A stretch of DNA of 64,000 nucleotides from Ariolimax columbianus. Lineage: Eukaryota > Mollusca > Gastropoda > Stylommatophora > Arionidae. The translations under genes and the position numbers were made by a program. The stretch covers positions 54,063,314 through 54,127,313 of the forward strand of contig JAVGWX010000008.1 of the NCBI GenBank assembly GCA_036924085.1, read 5' to 3'. Shown here one piece after another: positions 10,960 through 22,245 of this stretch. Each line of letters opens with the position of its first letter. The stretch's first letter is position 1. The notes under the pieces are model-generated. The model worked only from the letters and a program-made list of their open reading frames with translations, searched no databases and was not told the origin of the DNA.

Positions 10960-11963
10960 ATTGTAATCCATCTCGTTGCCAGTACTGTTCTTCTTCTTCC
11001 CGTGGCACATGTTCAACACACTTCTTCCAGAACTGAATGTCTATTTTTGAAAGGTACTCGTGTGTCAGCACTTCAACATCACATATTTTAAATGTTCTGT
11101 TCTGTTCGGCAACTTGTCTATTAACTTTAACCCAACAGAAGCTTTAAATGGTTTAGATGCGCATGATGTGCAGGTAGTGGCAGAGAAGTGTGACCGTACT
11201 CTTCAATGATGTTGTCAATATGATACACATGTGTCTCATTTGTCTTCCTCACAAGCTGCAACAACTCGGGCTTCAGATAAGTGTCTTCGAAATGCACTTT
11301 TTCCTTAGCTAGCCATGTCCTAATTTGAGCTTTTGTATTTCATGCAGTTGGTACTTTGATAGGATGCATTATCCATTACTAGGCATGTTGGTCTGTCAAG
11401 AATTAGAAGTAGATCATTCGATATCCAATGTCTGAAAATGTGTCAATTCATTTTAGTGCGTTAGTCTCTACCATTGGTACTTTTTGATTGGAAAATAAGT
11501 TCAGCGTCATGCACAAGTTATTTTTCCTTGCTTCTGGCATACGTTAGTATAATGCGCTACCCTTTGCTTCTTGGAATTTGCCTTTTCTGTTCACCGTCAA
11601 CTGATTGCCATTCTTTACCATAGATGTGGTGAGCATTGACCCAGGATTCGTCCAAGTATACAATATCCTAGCCTTGCCTGCGCTATTCACTTATCTGTCT
11701 CAGGTATTTGCTTATGGCAGCAATCAAATATGACTTTTCACATATAACATTTTGCCACCTGAACTTTTCTTCAATGTAAAGCCGGCGGCTCTTACAATTT
11801 TCCAAAGAGTACTTTTGAAAATTTCAATACTGCAGTCGAAACTGCCTTTTGCAATGTTAATTTTAGTTTCCAGAGAGTAACAAGTTGATTTTTCGTCAAC
11901 AGTTTCAAAATCTATAGTTTTATGACAACGGTAAACGGAGATCAGATCCAGACCAAGCGCCAA
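10960..11963 (-). pseudogene. DDE transposase (IS630/Tc1/mariner-like), inactive
   Basis: The minus frame from 11,963 gives STLWKIVRAAGFTLKKSSGG (helix-turn-helix end, usually TLWRILRxLGFRYKK), then after a frameshift IVYLDESWVNAHH at 11,626-11,660 with the first catalytic Asp, CLVMDNASYQSTNC at about 11,355-11,385 with the second Asp, then HAHLNHLKLLLG near 11,150. In this family the third residue lies in LNPIELVWG; here the Glu position reads Lys. Frameshifts lie between the blocks and several stops follow. It cannot encode an active enzyme. It belongs to the transposon bounded by the inverted repeats at 10.1 and 12.5 kb. Confidence 0.75.
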
Positions 11964-12589
11964 TTGCGTTCGTTTCTCTGGCTCATGAATATGTCAATAT
12001 AAATTACCCATCTTAGATTTCCTGCGGAAAAACTTTTAGAGTAAAACGGTAACCTTCTGTATTGTTATAAATGTACACTTCAAACTCATTTTGAAACTTA
12101 TATCAATGTAACTTTTGAAAAAGCAACTATATGTCACAATAGCGACCCACAAACTACAATATCGTGATACGCCTTTAACTGAAGAACAGTTTCGAATAAA
12201 TGACCGTGGTTGTTTTCTGCACTCCCCGGTGTCTAATTTGTGCACGAGATATCAGAAATTTGTTTTTAACTCAGCTTATTTGAAGGTCAAAGCATCTATT
12301 TTTAAAACATCACGACTGTGTACCTTAAACATGTTAAAATCATGTCCAATTCAGTGTGGTTGCTTTTAATATAGCCTAATGAATATATTTTTCAAAATAC
12401 ATAAACATTCTAAGAGGAAAAAATATTTATTCAACATTGGATATTCTAAGGCTACATGCAAAACATCATTTGGATCGGACATACAGTTTAGTAGAAAATA
12501 GCTTCGGGCCGTGTTTATTAATTAAAAGACGGACTATATCAGAAGTATGCAACGTTTGGAGCAAGACAAAGATAAACGTCTGCTAATCG

Positions 12590-13404
12590 GTTGTTGGAAA
12601 CGTAGTCAAGAGTTGAGCAAATAAGTGATGGTTTCTGCAGGTCTCTCACCACTGGAATTCATTTTATTCAACCTGGTATCAAGCTATCTCGTCTTCCATT
12701 CCGTTATGAAATTATGGTATGACTAAAGTTATGGTGCTCACCAAAATAAAAGAAAGTCGACATGTTGACATCCCCATAAATGGAGAAAGTCTAGACCAGG
12801 TATCAAGCTGTTTATTCCTTGACTAGCTAATAACGGAGGATGACACATGCGAAAGGGAGATCATAAAGAGATTTGCAATGGCGAAGAATACATTTAACCG
12901 AATGAGCTATACACTTTTCTCCAACCATATATCTCAAAAACTAAAAATGAGAATCATTAAATGTTTTGGGAATTCAGTTTTATTATACGGAGTAGAAACC
13001 TGGACGTTGGCAAAATAAATGGAGAATGCTATTGAAGCCTTTGAAATGTGAGTCTTCAGAAGACTTGGACAAGTTTCTAGGAAAGATATGAAAACAAATA
13101 CAGAGGTTCTAGAACAACTCCAGGTGTAGAAGACGCTTCTGCTAGAAATAAAAAGCAGATAAACAAAATATTTTGGCCCTGTCAAGAGACATGACAGTCT
13201 GCTGAAGGTTATATTGTAGGGAAGAAGAGAGGGCAAGAGATCAAGAAGGCGGAAGAGGTACAGATAGACAGACAACATCAAGATGTGATGGGGACACAGT
13301 TTTACTGAGTGTACCAGCCTGGCACGGGACATGGACACCTGGAGATCCGTTACCGTTAACCTTTGATGCGGAGACGGCACTTAATGATGATGGTGAGGAT
13401 GATT
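12590..13404 (+). pseudogene. LINE 3' portion (RT thumb/C-terminal region), decayed
   Basis: In shifting plus frames: KESRHVDIPINGESLDQVSS, REIIKRFAMAKNTFNRMSYT, KLKMRIIKCFGNSVLLYGVE, TWTLAK then a stop, ENAIEAFEM, VFRRLG, then a basic REGKRSRRRKRYRQTDNIKM and an end near 13,404. The LLYGxETWTL and RRRxGRPxxRWxDNI blocks are hallmarks of the region after the RT in many animal LINEs. At least four in-frame stops. No RT catalytic box is retained; the copy is 5' truncated or eroded. Confidence 0.8.
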
Positions 13405-13851
13405 AAGATAGGTGACGATTACTGCAACAACGAATTGTTGATGATCAGCTTTCTACCTGACATGAGGGAAATGAACGAATTCGTTATCTTTCAACTAGAC
13501 AGAGCACTTACTAATCTTGCTAGGGCTACATTTGAAATAGTCACTAAGGCGACACCTGAATTCATTTAACCAAATTTGTGGTCACCAAATAGTCCAGATC
13601 TTAATCTCGTGAATTTTGAGATCTGAGACGTTTTTCCAAGAGAATTGGCACACAATTGACGTATCAGGACACAAAAGACTATAACGAATGGCGACTGGTA
13701 GGAGAGATTAGGGCCTCACTACGTATACACCCTACGAATGCGATGGATGGGCAAAGAAATGCATACAGTTGTGCGGATATTTCCTGGTCCACCTGGTCAG
13801 AGCATCTGGTGTTTATATTAACAGGAAAGAGGCACAACTTTTAAGTAAAGT

Positions 13852-14125
13852 TTTTTCAAAGTACGACCGACTACAAGAACAAGAGGACACCGCTACAAAG
13901 TATTTAAAGACAGGTCCAGAATAGATAGTAGGAAATATTGTATTATTCAGAGAGTGGTGAATTCTAGGAACACATTGCTGCAGTATGTAGTAGAGGCAGA
14001 GTCGGTTATTGCATTCACAAATAGATTGGATGCTCACAGTCATTTTTCAGTATTTGTGGAGTGGAGTAAACTGGATAAATACAGACTATGTAGAACCTTC
14101 TAAACAAGTACATTGAAGTTAAGTC
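13852..14125 (+). pseudogene. CR1/L2-like LINE 3' end (84 codons open)
   Basis: The frame 13,852-14,103 is open for 84 codons and reads FFKVRPTTRTRGHRYKVF, DRSRIDSRKYC, RVVNSRNTLLQYVVEAESV and FTNRLDAH before a TAA stop. CR1-type ORF2 proteins end with a segment of this kind (FNxLP-EVVEAxSVxxFKNRLDxH). It is followed by AAGTTAAGTCAAGTTAAGTT, the tail seen also at the end of the 3.5 kb element. It is a severely 5'-truncated copy. Confidence 0.8.
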
Positions 14126-14217
14126 AAGTTAAGTTATATGTAACACGTGTTCTCAACAATTTCTCAGAAGATTCAACATAAGGAAAAGCACATGATATAT
14201 AGTAATTCCCCAGATTG

Positions 14218-14569
14218 GGATCAAGATGCTGAGCAGCGCATGAGCTACAGTGGTCAGCGACCCATAGCTGCCTGCTAGCGTCAGGGCCAGCGAACCAGAG
14301 CTGCCAAGACCCTTCTACCCCTCCAAGCGGTGATCCTGGATAACAGGCTGCAGCAGGGCAGACTGGCTAAGGAGAAGGGATCGAAGAGGGAATGCTAATC
14401 CGGTACTCAAAAAATGCTTGCTGAAGTCGGATGTGTTGTACCGAAAGATGCAAATATCGCAGTCAAGCTGTAAACTACGACACAACGCATTCCATTCTCT
14501 GGACTACATTCTGCTACTTAAGCCCTTTTAGGGTTTGGTAGCTGGAGATTGAGAACGAACGAAGCCATA
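14218..14569 (+). mobile_element. Repeat family E, copy 1 (352 bp, perfect TSD)
   Basis: Begins GGATCAAGATGCTGAGCAGC and ends GATTGAGAACGAACGAAGCC. It is flanked by a perfect 10-bp direct repeat CCCCAGATTG (14,208-14,217 and 14,570-14,579). Internal landmarks: GGCTGCAGCAGGGCAGACTG, TCGAAGAGGGAATGCTAA, GCTGAAGTCGGATG, CGCAGTCAAGCTGTAAACTA, CTACTTAAGCCC. Six clear copies and two diverged ones exist in this window. Length, TSD and lack of coding capacity fit a SINE; I cannot find a clear A/B-box pair, so the promoter type is open. Confidence 0.85.
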
Positions 14570-14599
14570 CCCCAGATTGACTTTAGTATGGTAGATGAA

Positions 14600-15710
14600 T
14601 AACAAATAGTGTAGTAAATGTCAAAAATTCAACCGAAATTGTGCTGACAAAAATTCCAATCACAGTTCTGTCTTCTGTCTGTTGTCCTACTGCTCTTGCC
14701 ATACGGCGTTGCATAGCGGTGGTATGCGTTAATATCTTGTTATCGCAAAGTGGAAGTCTTGTGCTTTCGTTGGTGTAACTTCTTGGGAGAGAGACACCCC
14801 GATTCATCAACATCGAGATTTGCCTCTTGCTCGTGGACCTGATATCTACATATGATATGCTCTTGATGCAGACTTGTCATAATGTATTCTGACTAAATGA
14901 CCAAACCACTTGATTTGTCAATGTAGGCACTAACTGGGTTTGTTGAGAGTCAATGTAGGCACTAAATGGGTATGTTGAGAGTCAATGTAGGCACTAACTG
15001 GGTTTGTTGAGAGTCAATGTAGGCACTAACTGGGTTTGTTGAGAGTCAATGTAGGCACTAACTGGGTTTGTTGAGAGTCAATGTAGGCACTAACTGGGTT
15101 TGTTGAGAGTCAATGTAGGCACTAACTGGGTTTGTTGAGAGTCAATGTAGGCACTAACTGGGTTTGTCTCCACTGTCTGCATCAGTGTGGTGTTGCAGAT
15201 TCGGTCAGGGATTACCTTTCCGGCTGCAATTCTCACACAGCGCATCTCATAGCTCTAGATATTACTCTTATGGATTGCTAGTAAGTATCAAGAATGACAT
15301 TGGTAACACAATGTAGAACAAATAGTGTATTTATCAGCCTCCTCTAAGTTGAAAGAAGCACTCTAAGATGGTTCAAAATCGGTGCAATTTGATAGTGGAC
15401 AGTGTTGAACTCCTGTACCATTGATTGGTATCAATGTCATTGATGTGGAAACGTCTCTGCACTTGTTCACGAGAAATCAACTTAGTCTCTGTCTTGCCTG
15501 TGTTGGTCTTCATGTCATATTCGTTACAAGCGAAATGGAGATAGTTCAGGTGGTGTTGTAGTTCTTCTCCATTTTGGTAAAAGATGACCTAATCATCAGC
15601 AAACAACAGTTCATTGAAGGACTCTTCATGAGTGTTAGCTAACTGTGTCATTTTATCCATGTTAATTATGAACAAAATGGAGTAAGAATACACCTCAGCT
15701 CTGGAAACCA
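14600..15710 (-). pseudogene. LINE fragment: RT motif and C-terminal region, decayed
   Basis: Read downward from 15,710: SYSILFIINMDKMTQLANTH, then LLFADD (FADD at 15,592-15,603) directly followed by a stop, GEELQHHLNYLHFACNEYDM and TNTGKTETKLIS. Further on come YEMRCVRIAAGKVIPDRICN near 15,220 and IKWFGHLVRI with GPRARGKSRC near 14,880-14,800. The EMRxxRRI-GVT-RDRIRN and WFGHxxRM signatures mark the C-terminal part of the same LINE type as 47,676-48,050. A 32-bp array interrupts it at 14,917-15,172. Confidence 0.75.
14917..15172. repeat. 32-bp x8 array expanded from LINE coding sequence
   Basis: Eight units of GTCAATGTAGGCACTAACTG plus GGTTTGTTGAGA, with starts at 14,917, 14,949, 14,981 and every 32 bp to 15,141. 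Unique LINE sequence flanks both sides (YEMRCVRI side at 15.2 kb, IKWFGHL side at 14.9 kb), so one 32-bp segment of the LINE C-terminal region was amplified in place. Units are almost identical, suggesting recent expansion. Confidence 0.9.
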
Positions 15711-15988
15711 TTTTGTCCTATCTGCATTCGTTCGTACTGCACGTTCACTATTTAAGTACAAGGCACAAATGCCATCTAGTGGTTGACCCTCCACACCATA
15801 TTACTTCATTACAACCCCACCCTGTGCCTGTATAAGAGCTGCAATCTTTCTTCTTGTAGCAATTAAAATAGCGTTCTTACTGAAAAACATAGAAAATAAA
15901 TATTAGGAAATTTTCCAAAATAGATACATCAACATTAAAACAGGCAAACAGTACGCAGGAAAGTCTTACGGGAGTAAATAATATATAT

Positions 15989-16257
15989 CAAAGGCAAAGG
16001 CCACCATCCATGACGATGATGGCATAATTAATTTTGCTATCGCTATTTTTAGTAACGATTAACTCCGCTACTTCTTATCCTCACTCTCTCGTCTCGTGCC
16101 GCCCGACATTAGTGGCAAGTCAAGGACAAGACGACTAGGGAGCGGCTACAAGATGCAGGGGACTCCGCATCAAGCACCCGTGAAAAAGACGGCGGAGTCC
16201 GGAGTCAAACCCACACTACCTGATCACGAGGCCGACGGCTTAACCACTACGCCACGG
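15989..16257 (-). mobile_element. SINE family B, copy 1 (perfect 12-bp TSD)
   Basis: Flanked by AATAATATATAT at 15,977-15,988 and 16,258-16,269. On the minus strand it starts CCGTGGCGTAGTGGTTAAGC (A box), has a B box GGTTTGACTCC, runs through CTCCGCCGTCTTTTTCACGG, a central motif GACTTGCCACTAATG with CGAGACGAGAGAGTG, and ends GGTGGCCTTTGCCTTTGA. The second copy is at 53,982-54,255 on the plus strand. This is a complete tRNA-derived SINE. Confidence 0.9.
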
Positions 16258-16269
16258 AATAATATATAT

Positions 16270-17190
16270 GGTAGCCTACTATCACAACACATGGAGAAAT
16301 ACGAAAGAGAAAGCCCAAAACGGAATAAAAGCACAAAGTGAAACACTGAAAACATATTTACAGTGAATAAAATTCTGCCGATGAAACGGTTTAAGAAAAG
16401 TCATGGACGACATACAATATAGTGTGTAAAATTAAAGAAAAAGAGCACAGAGCAACCGGTTCGAATCTCGATCGTGTCCATTTTGGCAGATATGGGTTTC
16501 TTTTCTTCGTTATGAAAGGGGTGTTAGTCGGATCGTGTCAACTTTGCAAGCAATAGGTGTGGGCGATATATATTAATGAAACTGACAAATACGAGGTGGG
16601 CAACATTTGTGAGGAAAATTACCAAATGGAGTAGTGGATGCAGTGTGTGACACATGTGCATGAACATAATCAGTATGCGTGTGTGGTATTTATTTGTCAA
16701 AGTGGCGAGAAAATATATAAATATATATATACAAAACTAACTTACCTTTTAAATTAGAGATAACCTTAATATATATTCATGTAACTGGCCTACAACATCG
16801 CGCGTATAAAATTCGCTTGATACCTGCTGATAACGTGACATTGAGAAAAAGATCAATGAAAAAGTTGGTGAGCGAATTGACAATATACCATTTTATAGAC
16901 ATCTGAAAAGAAATGGAGCAATCAGGAAACATGAGAGACGTAACATGACTGGAATATGCTCTGCTGGGAACCAATGGTAATGATTTGTTTCAATACAGAC
17001 GAGTGTTGACGTGTTCACGGTTGGTAGGTCCTTGTACTTGTGTTACTGTTGTGAAGCTGTCGGCTGATTTGTCTCGTGAATAGCAGCATAATACGAATTT
17101 GAACATTACTGCATTATGCCGATATTCCCGAAAGTTGTCAACCTTTATCTGTGTAACGTCTTTTTTGTTCATGGCGCCAAGTTAAGTCTT
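16270..17190. other. Mostly unrecognised sequence with a B-box motif
   Basis: CAACCGGTTCGAATCTCGAT followed by CGTGTCC (about 16,455-16,482) resembles the B-box region of SINE family F (62.06 kb) and 44,570-44,600, so a fragment of that SINE may lie here. A run of TA repeats near 16,715 precedes AT-rich sequence. I recognise nothing else; the small open frames have no family features. Confidence 0.4.
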
Positions 17191-17830
17191 CTAAACCAGT
17201 ATAAAGTTCAGTATTCCGCCAGGTCAACCAGGGCTCGTTGCGCTGATTGTCGGTGTCCACGGTTGATGGCAGTCCAATGCGGCATTCAGGGAGAATGTAG
17301 TGAATGGGATGTGTCTCAGCCAGGTGTTGCTTGGCTAACCCCGGTGACGACTACGTGATGGTTGCAGTCTTTTTCTCCTCCTGAATTCCAGGGAGAGATA
17401 TAGAAGCTGTCAGACCTGGACATCCTGCTAGAAGCGGACTATGTGGACGAAGAAAGAGAGAGTGCACCAATCCAACGTTGAGGAAATGCTCGCGAGATGT
17501 ATCCCCCCTTAGACCTCGATGTTAGTGGTTAATTCTCGATAACAAACTCCAAGGATATGACGTTGGTTGCGCATGTGGAAAACTTCGAGCCGCTTCCGAT
17601 CTCCCTGTAAGACTGTTCAGATCTCGAAGTCAAACAGAGGGATAAGAATGACACAGGATCTTATATAGCTGAATTTGATATACAGAAGAGCCTCACCTGA
17701 GACAAGACTCTGTGCACAGAGATCATGGATGATGACACAAGGCCGATCCACCGAATGATTTTCAGCCCACTGCTCCTATCAGAAGTCAATCTACTGCCCA
17801 TGTAGATTATGTCCTCTTTGAGGTTGGCGT
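17190..17830 (-). pseudogene. LINE C-terminal region, decayed
   Basis: On the minus strand: DIIYMGSRLTSDRSSGLKII with RWIGLVSSSMIS (the usual text is FVYLGSxLTSDGSSxxEIxRRIGLASSVM), then in shifted frames KRLEVFHMRNQRHILGV, and near 17,330 HTWLRHIP. These are the post-RT blocks of an endonuclease-RT LINE. Frameshifts and stops separate them. It is a third distinct LINE C-terminal lineage in the window. Confidence 0.7.
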
Positions 17831-17939
17831 GATTGCAACTGACAGTATCCTTTTTTCACTCCAGCCGAAGTATAGGCCTGTTGTCACTCCGCTCCTACCA
17901 AACAAAGTAGAGAGAATGACGGCAAAAAGCAATCAGAAC

Positions 17940-17941
<2 letters not shown>

Positions 17942-17980
<39 letters not shown>
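17942..17980. repeat. (AT)n microsatellite
   Basis: About 19 perfect AT units. The YIYIYI open frames on both strands are artefacts of it. Confidence 0.95.
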
Positions 17981-17981
<1 letters not shown>

Positions 17982-18239
17982 GTACATAACATTTATACTG
18001 CACTCAGAAAACATATATATTACACTTAAAAGACATATATCACATTCAGAAAACATATTTATTACACTAAGTAACATAGATATGCACTCCTGAAACCTAT
18101 GTTTTACACTCAGAAAAACATATTTTACACTCAGAGAATGTACTTATTAAACATATATTTTTCATTTATATATAAATGTGTGTATGTGTGTGTGTGTGTT
18201 TGTGTACAGATATGAATTCTCAAATGTCCATCTGTCTGC

Positions 18240-18965
18240 ATTTCTACCGTTAACGAGGGAGATTTGATTTCTGATCGAATGACGCGATGTCTAAGTTAGC
18301 CAAAAATTGGCCCTTTGGAAGTCAGGCAGTACAACACGGGACCCTGTGAACAATAATTATGAAATGATATCACTGGAAAAATATAACAGTTCTCAATTTG
18401 AAAAAGAAAGCGTAGATGAGTTGTGATAGGGTAAAGATATAGACGGCTAGAGAGGGGACAGTGCAGAGGAGTAACCGAGGTGGGGTATGATATGTGTTGG
18501 GACCTATTTATCGTTCAACTTGACGTTTGGCACGAGGCACTACAATATGTACCGTGCCAGTGAATAATTATAAACGTTGTTAACACAGTTCTGAATCTGA
18601 AAGAGGCACGAGCGAATTGAGATGAGGGTGAAAGGGCAAAGAAGATGGGCGGTTTTAGGAGGAGCGGGGGGGGGGGGTGGAGAGATGGTATTTTGAAATA
18701 ATGGACAGTTTCGAAGAGGGGAGGTTCAGAAGGGAAGAGATGGGTGGTAGCAGGTTGGGGAAAGTGTGCATTTGTGATGCGGGGTAAGACTGCAGGAAGG
18801 CGGAGAGCTTTGTACTTTTAAACTGCTTTTGTTTCTGTATAATTTCATTGTATGATTAACGGATAGATGTTCTCCACGAATAAGCAAGTAAATGGGAGTA
18901 CGTGTGCGTGGGTGTTTGTATATGTGTGCGCGTGTGTGTGCGTGTTTATGTGGGTATGTGTGTGC
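18240..18965. repeat. Purine-rich sequence with diverged duplication and GT tract
   Basis: GGCAGTACAACACGGGACC with ATAATTAT and ACAGTTCTCAATTTGAAAAA (18,325-18,410) is echoed by ATAATTATAAACG and ACAGTTCTGAATCTGAAAGA about 195 bp later, suggesting an old imperfect duplication. A run of G (about 18,665-18,680) and a GT/GC-rich tract (18,899-18,965) follow. No gene seen. Confidence 0.4.
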
Positions 18966-18989
18966 ACAAAAAAAGTGCAAGTTGGGTCT

Positions 18990-19432
18990 CACAGAGAAGA
19001 GTGAAGACCTGGACAACGATGTTTAAAGAAGGACTTGAGTTAAATACAGATCTTCCGAGATTAGGCCAAGCGCAGTTTGTTGCGTTAACTCACATTCTTC
19101 TTTAATCATCGTTGTCCAGTTCTTCAATGTTGTTTTCGACACACTTTTGTCACCATACAATGCTTGCATTCTGCGATGAATGTCAACTGGTCGACATCCT
19201 TGAGCTGTTACAAAATCGAATCACAGCTCGCTGACCAACTCTGGACGAATTCCGTATCACACCCGCCAGATTTTCAACGGTCTGCTGAGGAAACTATGAG
19301 TCGGAGGATAATGAAATTTAGCAAACTCAACGGTTGGTATGTGCTGTTTACACCTGAAGTGACATCATCATGCGCATCGTACGTATGTTCACTTAGGGCA
19401 GTTATGTCCGGTTTCATTTGAACACGCTTTGT
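18990..19432. mobile_element. Mariner-like snap-back fragment, copy 2
   Basis: The right arm (19,095-19,432), read in reverse, carries the mariner end (TGTTCAAATGAAACCGGAC), the upstream region and the transposase N-terminal code with the GACAACGATG-TTTAAAGAAG block. The left part, 18,997-19,080, repeats that coding block in the opposite direction (GTGAAGACCTGGACAACGAT, TTCCGAGATTAGGCCAAGCG). The two are joined head to head near 19,090. The left outer end is missing. Homologous to 35,955-36,976. Confidence 0.7.
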
Positions 19433-19824
19433 ATTTAAGAACGTTGCATTACCCTGACTGGTAATTCAGACTTACATATGCAAATTAGCTTCAAATCACA
19501 AGAAGTGCTGCTGTAATAATGCTTCATCTGCTTTGAAAGATGAACAAATGCAAACAAGTAACGCTCATGAATTCATATACATCAAAGTGGAACATGGCCT
19601 GATGAGAAAACACTGGGTCACAAATTAAGGAAACCAGTTGATAACTGCACAACACAGTCTCTGTTCTGAAATTTCCAACGCAAGCGGCGTAGTGGCAAGC
19701 CAAAAACATAGTTGAAGACAAACATAAAGGAAAGCGGTTCGAGATGGACAACGTTGAAACGTATGGCTCAGTGTAAAAGGACTTGGAGAGTTGTTGAAAA
19801 TCTGAGCTTGCGAAGGAGATGAAA

Positions 19825-20372
19825 GCTTGTGATTGATTGATCCACGAATTGGCTGATTGATTGATTGATTGAAAGACAGACTGACTAATTGATTAATTGA
19901 TTGATTGACTGACTGGCTGAATGATTGATTGACTTGACTGATTGATTGACTGACATGCTGGACTGATTAATTGATTGACTAACATGCTGACTGATTGATT
20001 ATTGCTTGACTCACTGGCTGACATTGATTTATTGACTGACTGCTGACTGATTGACTTATTTATTGACAGGTTGACTAACTCGTTGATTGATTGATTGACT
20101 GACATGCTGATTGATTGATTGACTGACATGCTGACTGTTTGCTTGATTGATTGTTTGACTTACTGGCTGACTAATTGATTGACTGAATGGCTGACTGATT
20201 GCTTGATTGCTTGACTGACTGGCTAACTGATTTATTTATAGGCTGACTGATAGATTGTTTGATTGCTTGACTGACTGGCTGATTGATTGACTGATTGATT
20301 GATTGACTGGCTGATTTATCTACTGGTTGATTAATTGATAGACTGACTGATTGATTGATTGATTGGGAAGCT
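19825..20372. repeat. Imperfect TTGA/CTGA tetranucleotide array
   Basis: About 540 bp of TTGATTGATTGACTGACTGG-like sequence, mixing TTGA, CTGA and GGCTGA. The minus strand is long open because the repeats read SINQSVSQSINQ; this is a by-product of the array, not a protein. Confidence 0.9.
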
Positions 20373-20664
20373 ACACGTGTGAGCAGACAACAACGGTTAG
20401 TATAACAAAAAATTTCCAAAAAAGCCTTTAACGGTAGTTATACATAAATACAATAGCATATGTGTTATGGCGTATCACATTTAAAAGGTGTGTGCCAACT
20501 ACTGGACACATGAGGACAAACAACGGGTACATGCAGGAGTGCCATTACATACGCATACACACGAACACGCACATAAACACATACATACACATCTATAATC
20601 ATATATACATACAACAAAAACAAATACATACACACAATTTGCACATACATACACGCAGACAATT

Positions 20665-20666
<2 letters not shown>

Positions 20667-20738
<72 letters not shown>
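20667..20738. repeat. (CA)n(AT)n compound microsatellite
   Basis: CA repeats run directly into about 29 AT units. The surrounding 20,540-21,080 is a broader, degenerate CATA/CACA-rich tract. Confidence 0.9.
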
Positions 20739-20977
20739 TTAAACAAATAGATACTAACACATACATATGTGAGAATATACATACATACAAACATAAATAA
20801 ACACATACTTGCATATACAACTATACATTTACACACATACAGGCATAACCGCCTACATTCATGTAAACACATGCACACACACTTACACACATTTATATAT
20901 ACACATACATAAATAAATACAAACATACGAACATCTAAATAAAGACACACACATACATAAACAAACACAAGACACAC

Positions 20978-20979
<2 letters not shown>

Positions 20980-21024
<45 letters not shown>
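20980..21024. repeat. (GA)n microsatellite
   Basis: About 21 GA units after CAGACA repeats. LSLSLS open frames on the minus strand derive from it. Confidence 0.95.
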
Positions 21025-21028
<4 letters not shown>

Positions 21029-21509
21029 CAGAAACATACAGGTGCGCACATACACACACAAGCAAGCACACACATGCACACAATGCAAGCTTGTGTGCGT
21101 TCTGTCTCTCCCTAGCTTTCTGGCCCTAGCGTGAATATCGTTTTGTATCTGTCCACGTGCGATCTCTGTGCCTTTACCTGCACGATTATTTCGATCGACT
21201 ACTGTCCTTCACTTTCGCCACAGCTTCGATCTATTTAAAGAAACACTTCAGGAAGCGTTGATATTAAATTAACATTGGACACATTAAAGAAACATTTCTT
21301 TTGGTTGTTTGATTAAAGGTTTCCCTCTATGGATTCTACTAGCGAAGGCACGCTGTTTCCACATTACACACCTCCCCCACAACGAGTTACGAGGGATGTG
21401 TACAAATGAGTCATGAACCATATGAAAATAGCATAGAGAGCAGGAAAAGACTTGGAAAGAATTGGGTGGCTTTGTAAAGCCATGAACGGGACTAGCATAT
21501 GTGAATATA

Positions 21510-22245
21510 CGAGGGGCGTTAAAATCAAACCGGGACGTTTTGTTCTAGTTCTACTTCAATGGGTTAAAGTGTGCTAGAACTACTATCATTAGTTAGGGGC
21601 ATGTGTGTTCTATTACTGCTAGGTGACACATTTTTCATGGGCCAGTCACGTGGCAGATAAATACAACACTGTCAGAGGCTTGCATGGAGCAGCGTGTTGT
21701 TGTGATGTTTCTTGGGAAAGAAGGTGTGAAACCTGATACAATTTTCGTTTACGTGGTGCCACTATCAACAGTTGACAGTACATACGCATATTGAGTGGTG
21801 TGCATACCCGTCTGCGGAAAAAACAAAAGGGCCTGGTTTGATCACAAAGGGCGTCCTGCTCCTGTAAGATAATGCTAGACATCATACCGCACACCGCACT
21901 ATGTGCCATCTCCAGCAACTCGCCTGGGAGGTATTGCCACATCCATCTTTCAGCCCAGATCTCACTCCAAGCGATTTCTACCTATTTGGACTCCTGAAAG
22001 AATTCCTGTGAGGTCATAATTTCAGCACTAAAAACGAAGTGAAACAGGTTGTCCTGGATTGATTCAGACATACTGACAGGTATTTCAACTCTGAAGCGTT
22101 TCAAGCATTACTTAAAAGATTGGATAAGTGCATAGACGTTGCAGAAGATTATATTGAAACAAATAACTGACATTTTGACTGTATGAAAAAAAAAGGTTTT
22201 CTTACAAACAAAAAAAAAGTCCCGATTTGACTTGAATCCCCCTCG
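21510..22245 (+). mobile_element. Mariner-like element, internally deleted, TIRs and TA target
   Basis: Ends CGAGGGGCGTTAAAATCAAA (left) and, in reverse, CGAGGGGGATTCAAGTCAAA (right) form inverted repeats continuing to CGGGAC, each next to a TA dinucleotide. Inside, the plus strand gives MEQRVVVMFLGKEGVKPD (N-terminus), then after loss of the middle DNARHHTAHRTM (second catalytic Asp) and SFSPDLTPSDFYLFGLLKEF (third Asp region of a DD34D-type mariner), and CIDVAEDYIETNN before a stop. The first catalytic block is gone. Frameshifts and stops make it non-autonomous. Confidence 0.85.

Larger units (their letters stand above)
10040..12535 (-). mobile_element. DNA transposon with ~90-bp inverted repeats
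   Basis: The stretch near 10,080-10,140 (TTTCTACTAAACTG, then GATTCAAATGA, TTTTGCATG, AGCCTTAGAATATCCA) returns in reverse complement at about 12,440-12,520 with roughly 80-85% identity by eye. Between them lies a minus-strand DDE transposase remnant (10,960-11,963) and a later insertion of repeat G (10,430-10,747). The length, about 2.5 kb, suits an autonomous Tc1/mariner-related element. Outer ends and the target duplication could not be fixed. Confidence 0.65.

Noticed and set aside
12934..13380. 148-codon minus frame
   Set aside because: Antisense of the decayed LINE C-terminal region at 12.6-13.4 kb; no motif.
19893..20419. Minus frames reading SINQSVSQSINQ, resembling a repetitive secreted protein
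   Set aside because: Purely the TTGA/CTGA repeat; frame breaks occur whenever the repeat slips.
20462..21088. Frames rich in THTHI, YIYIYI and CVCVC
   Set aside because: Products of CA, TA and GA microsatellites.
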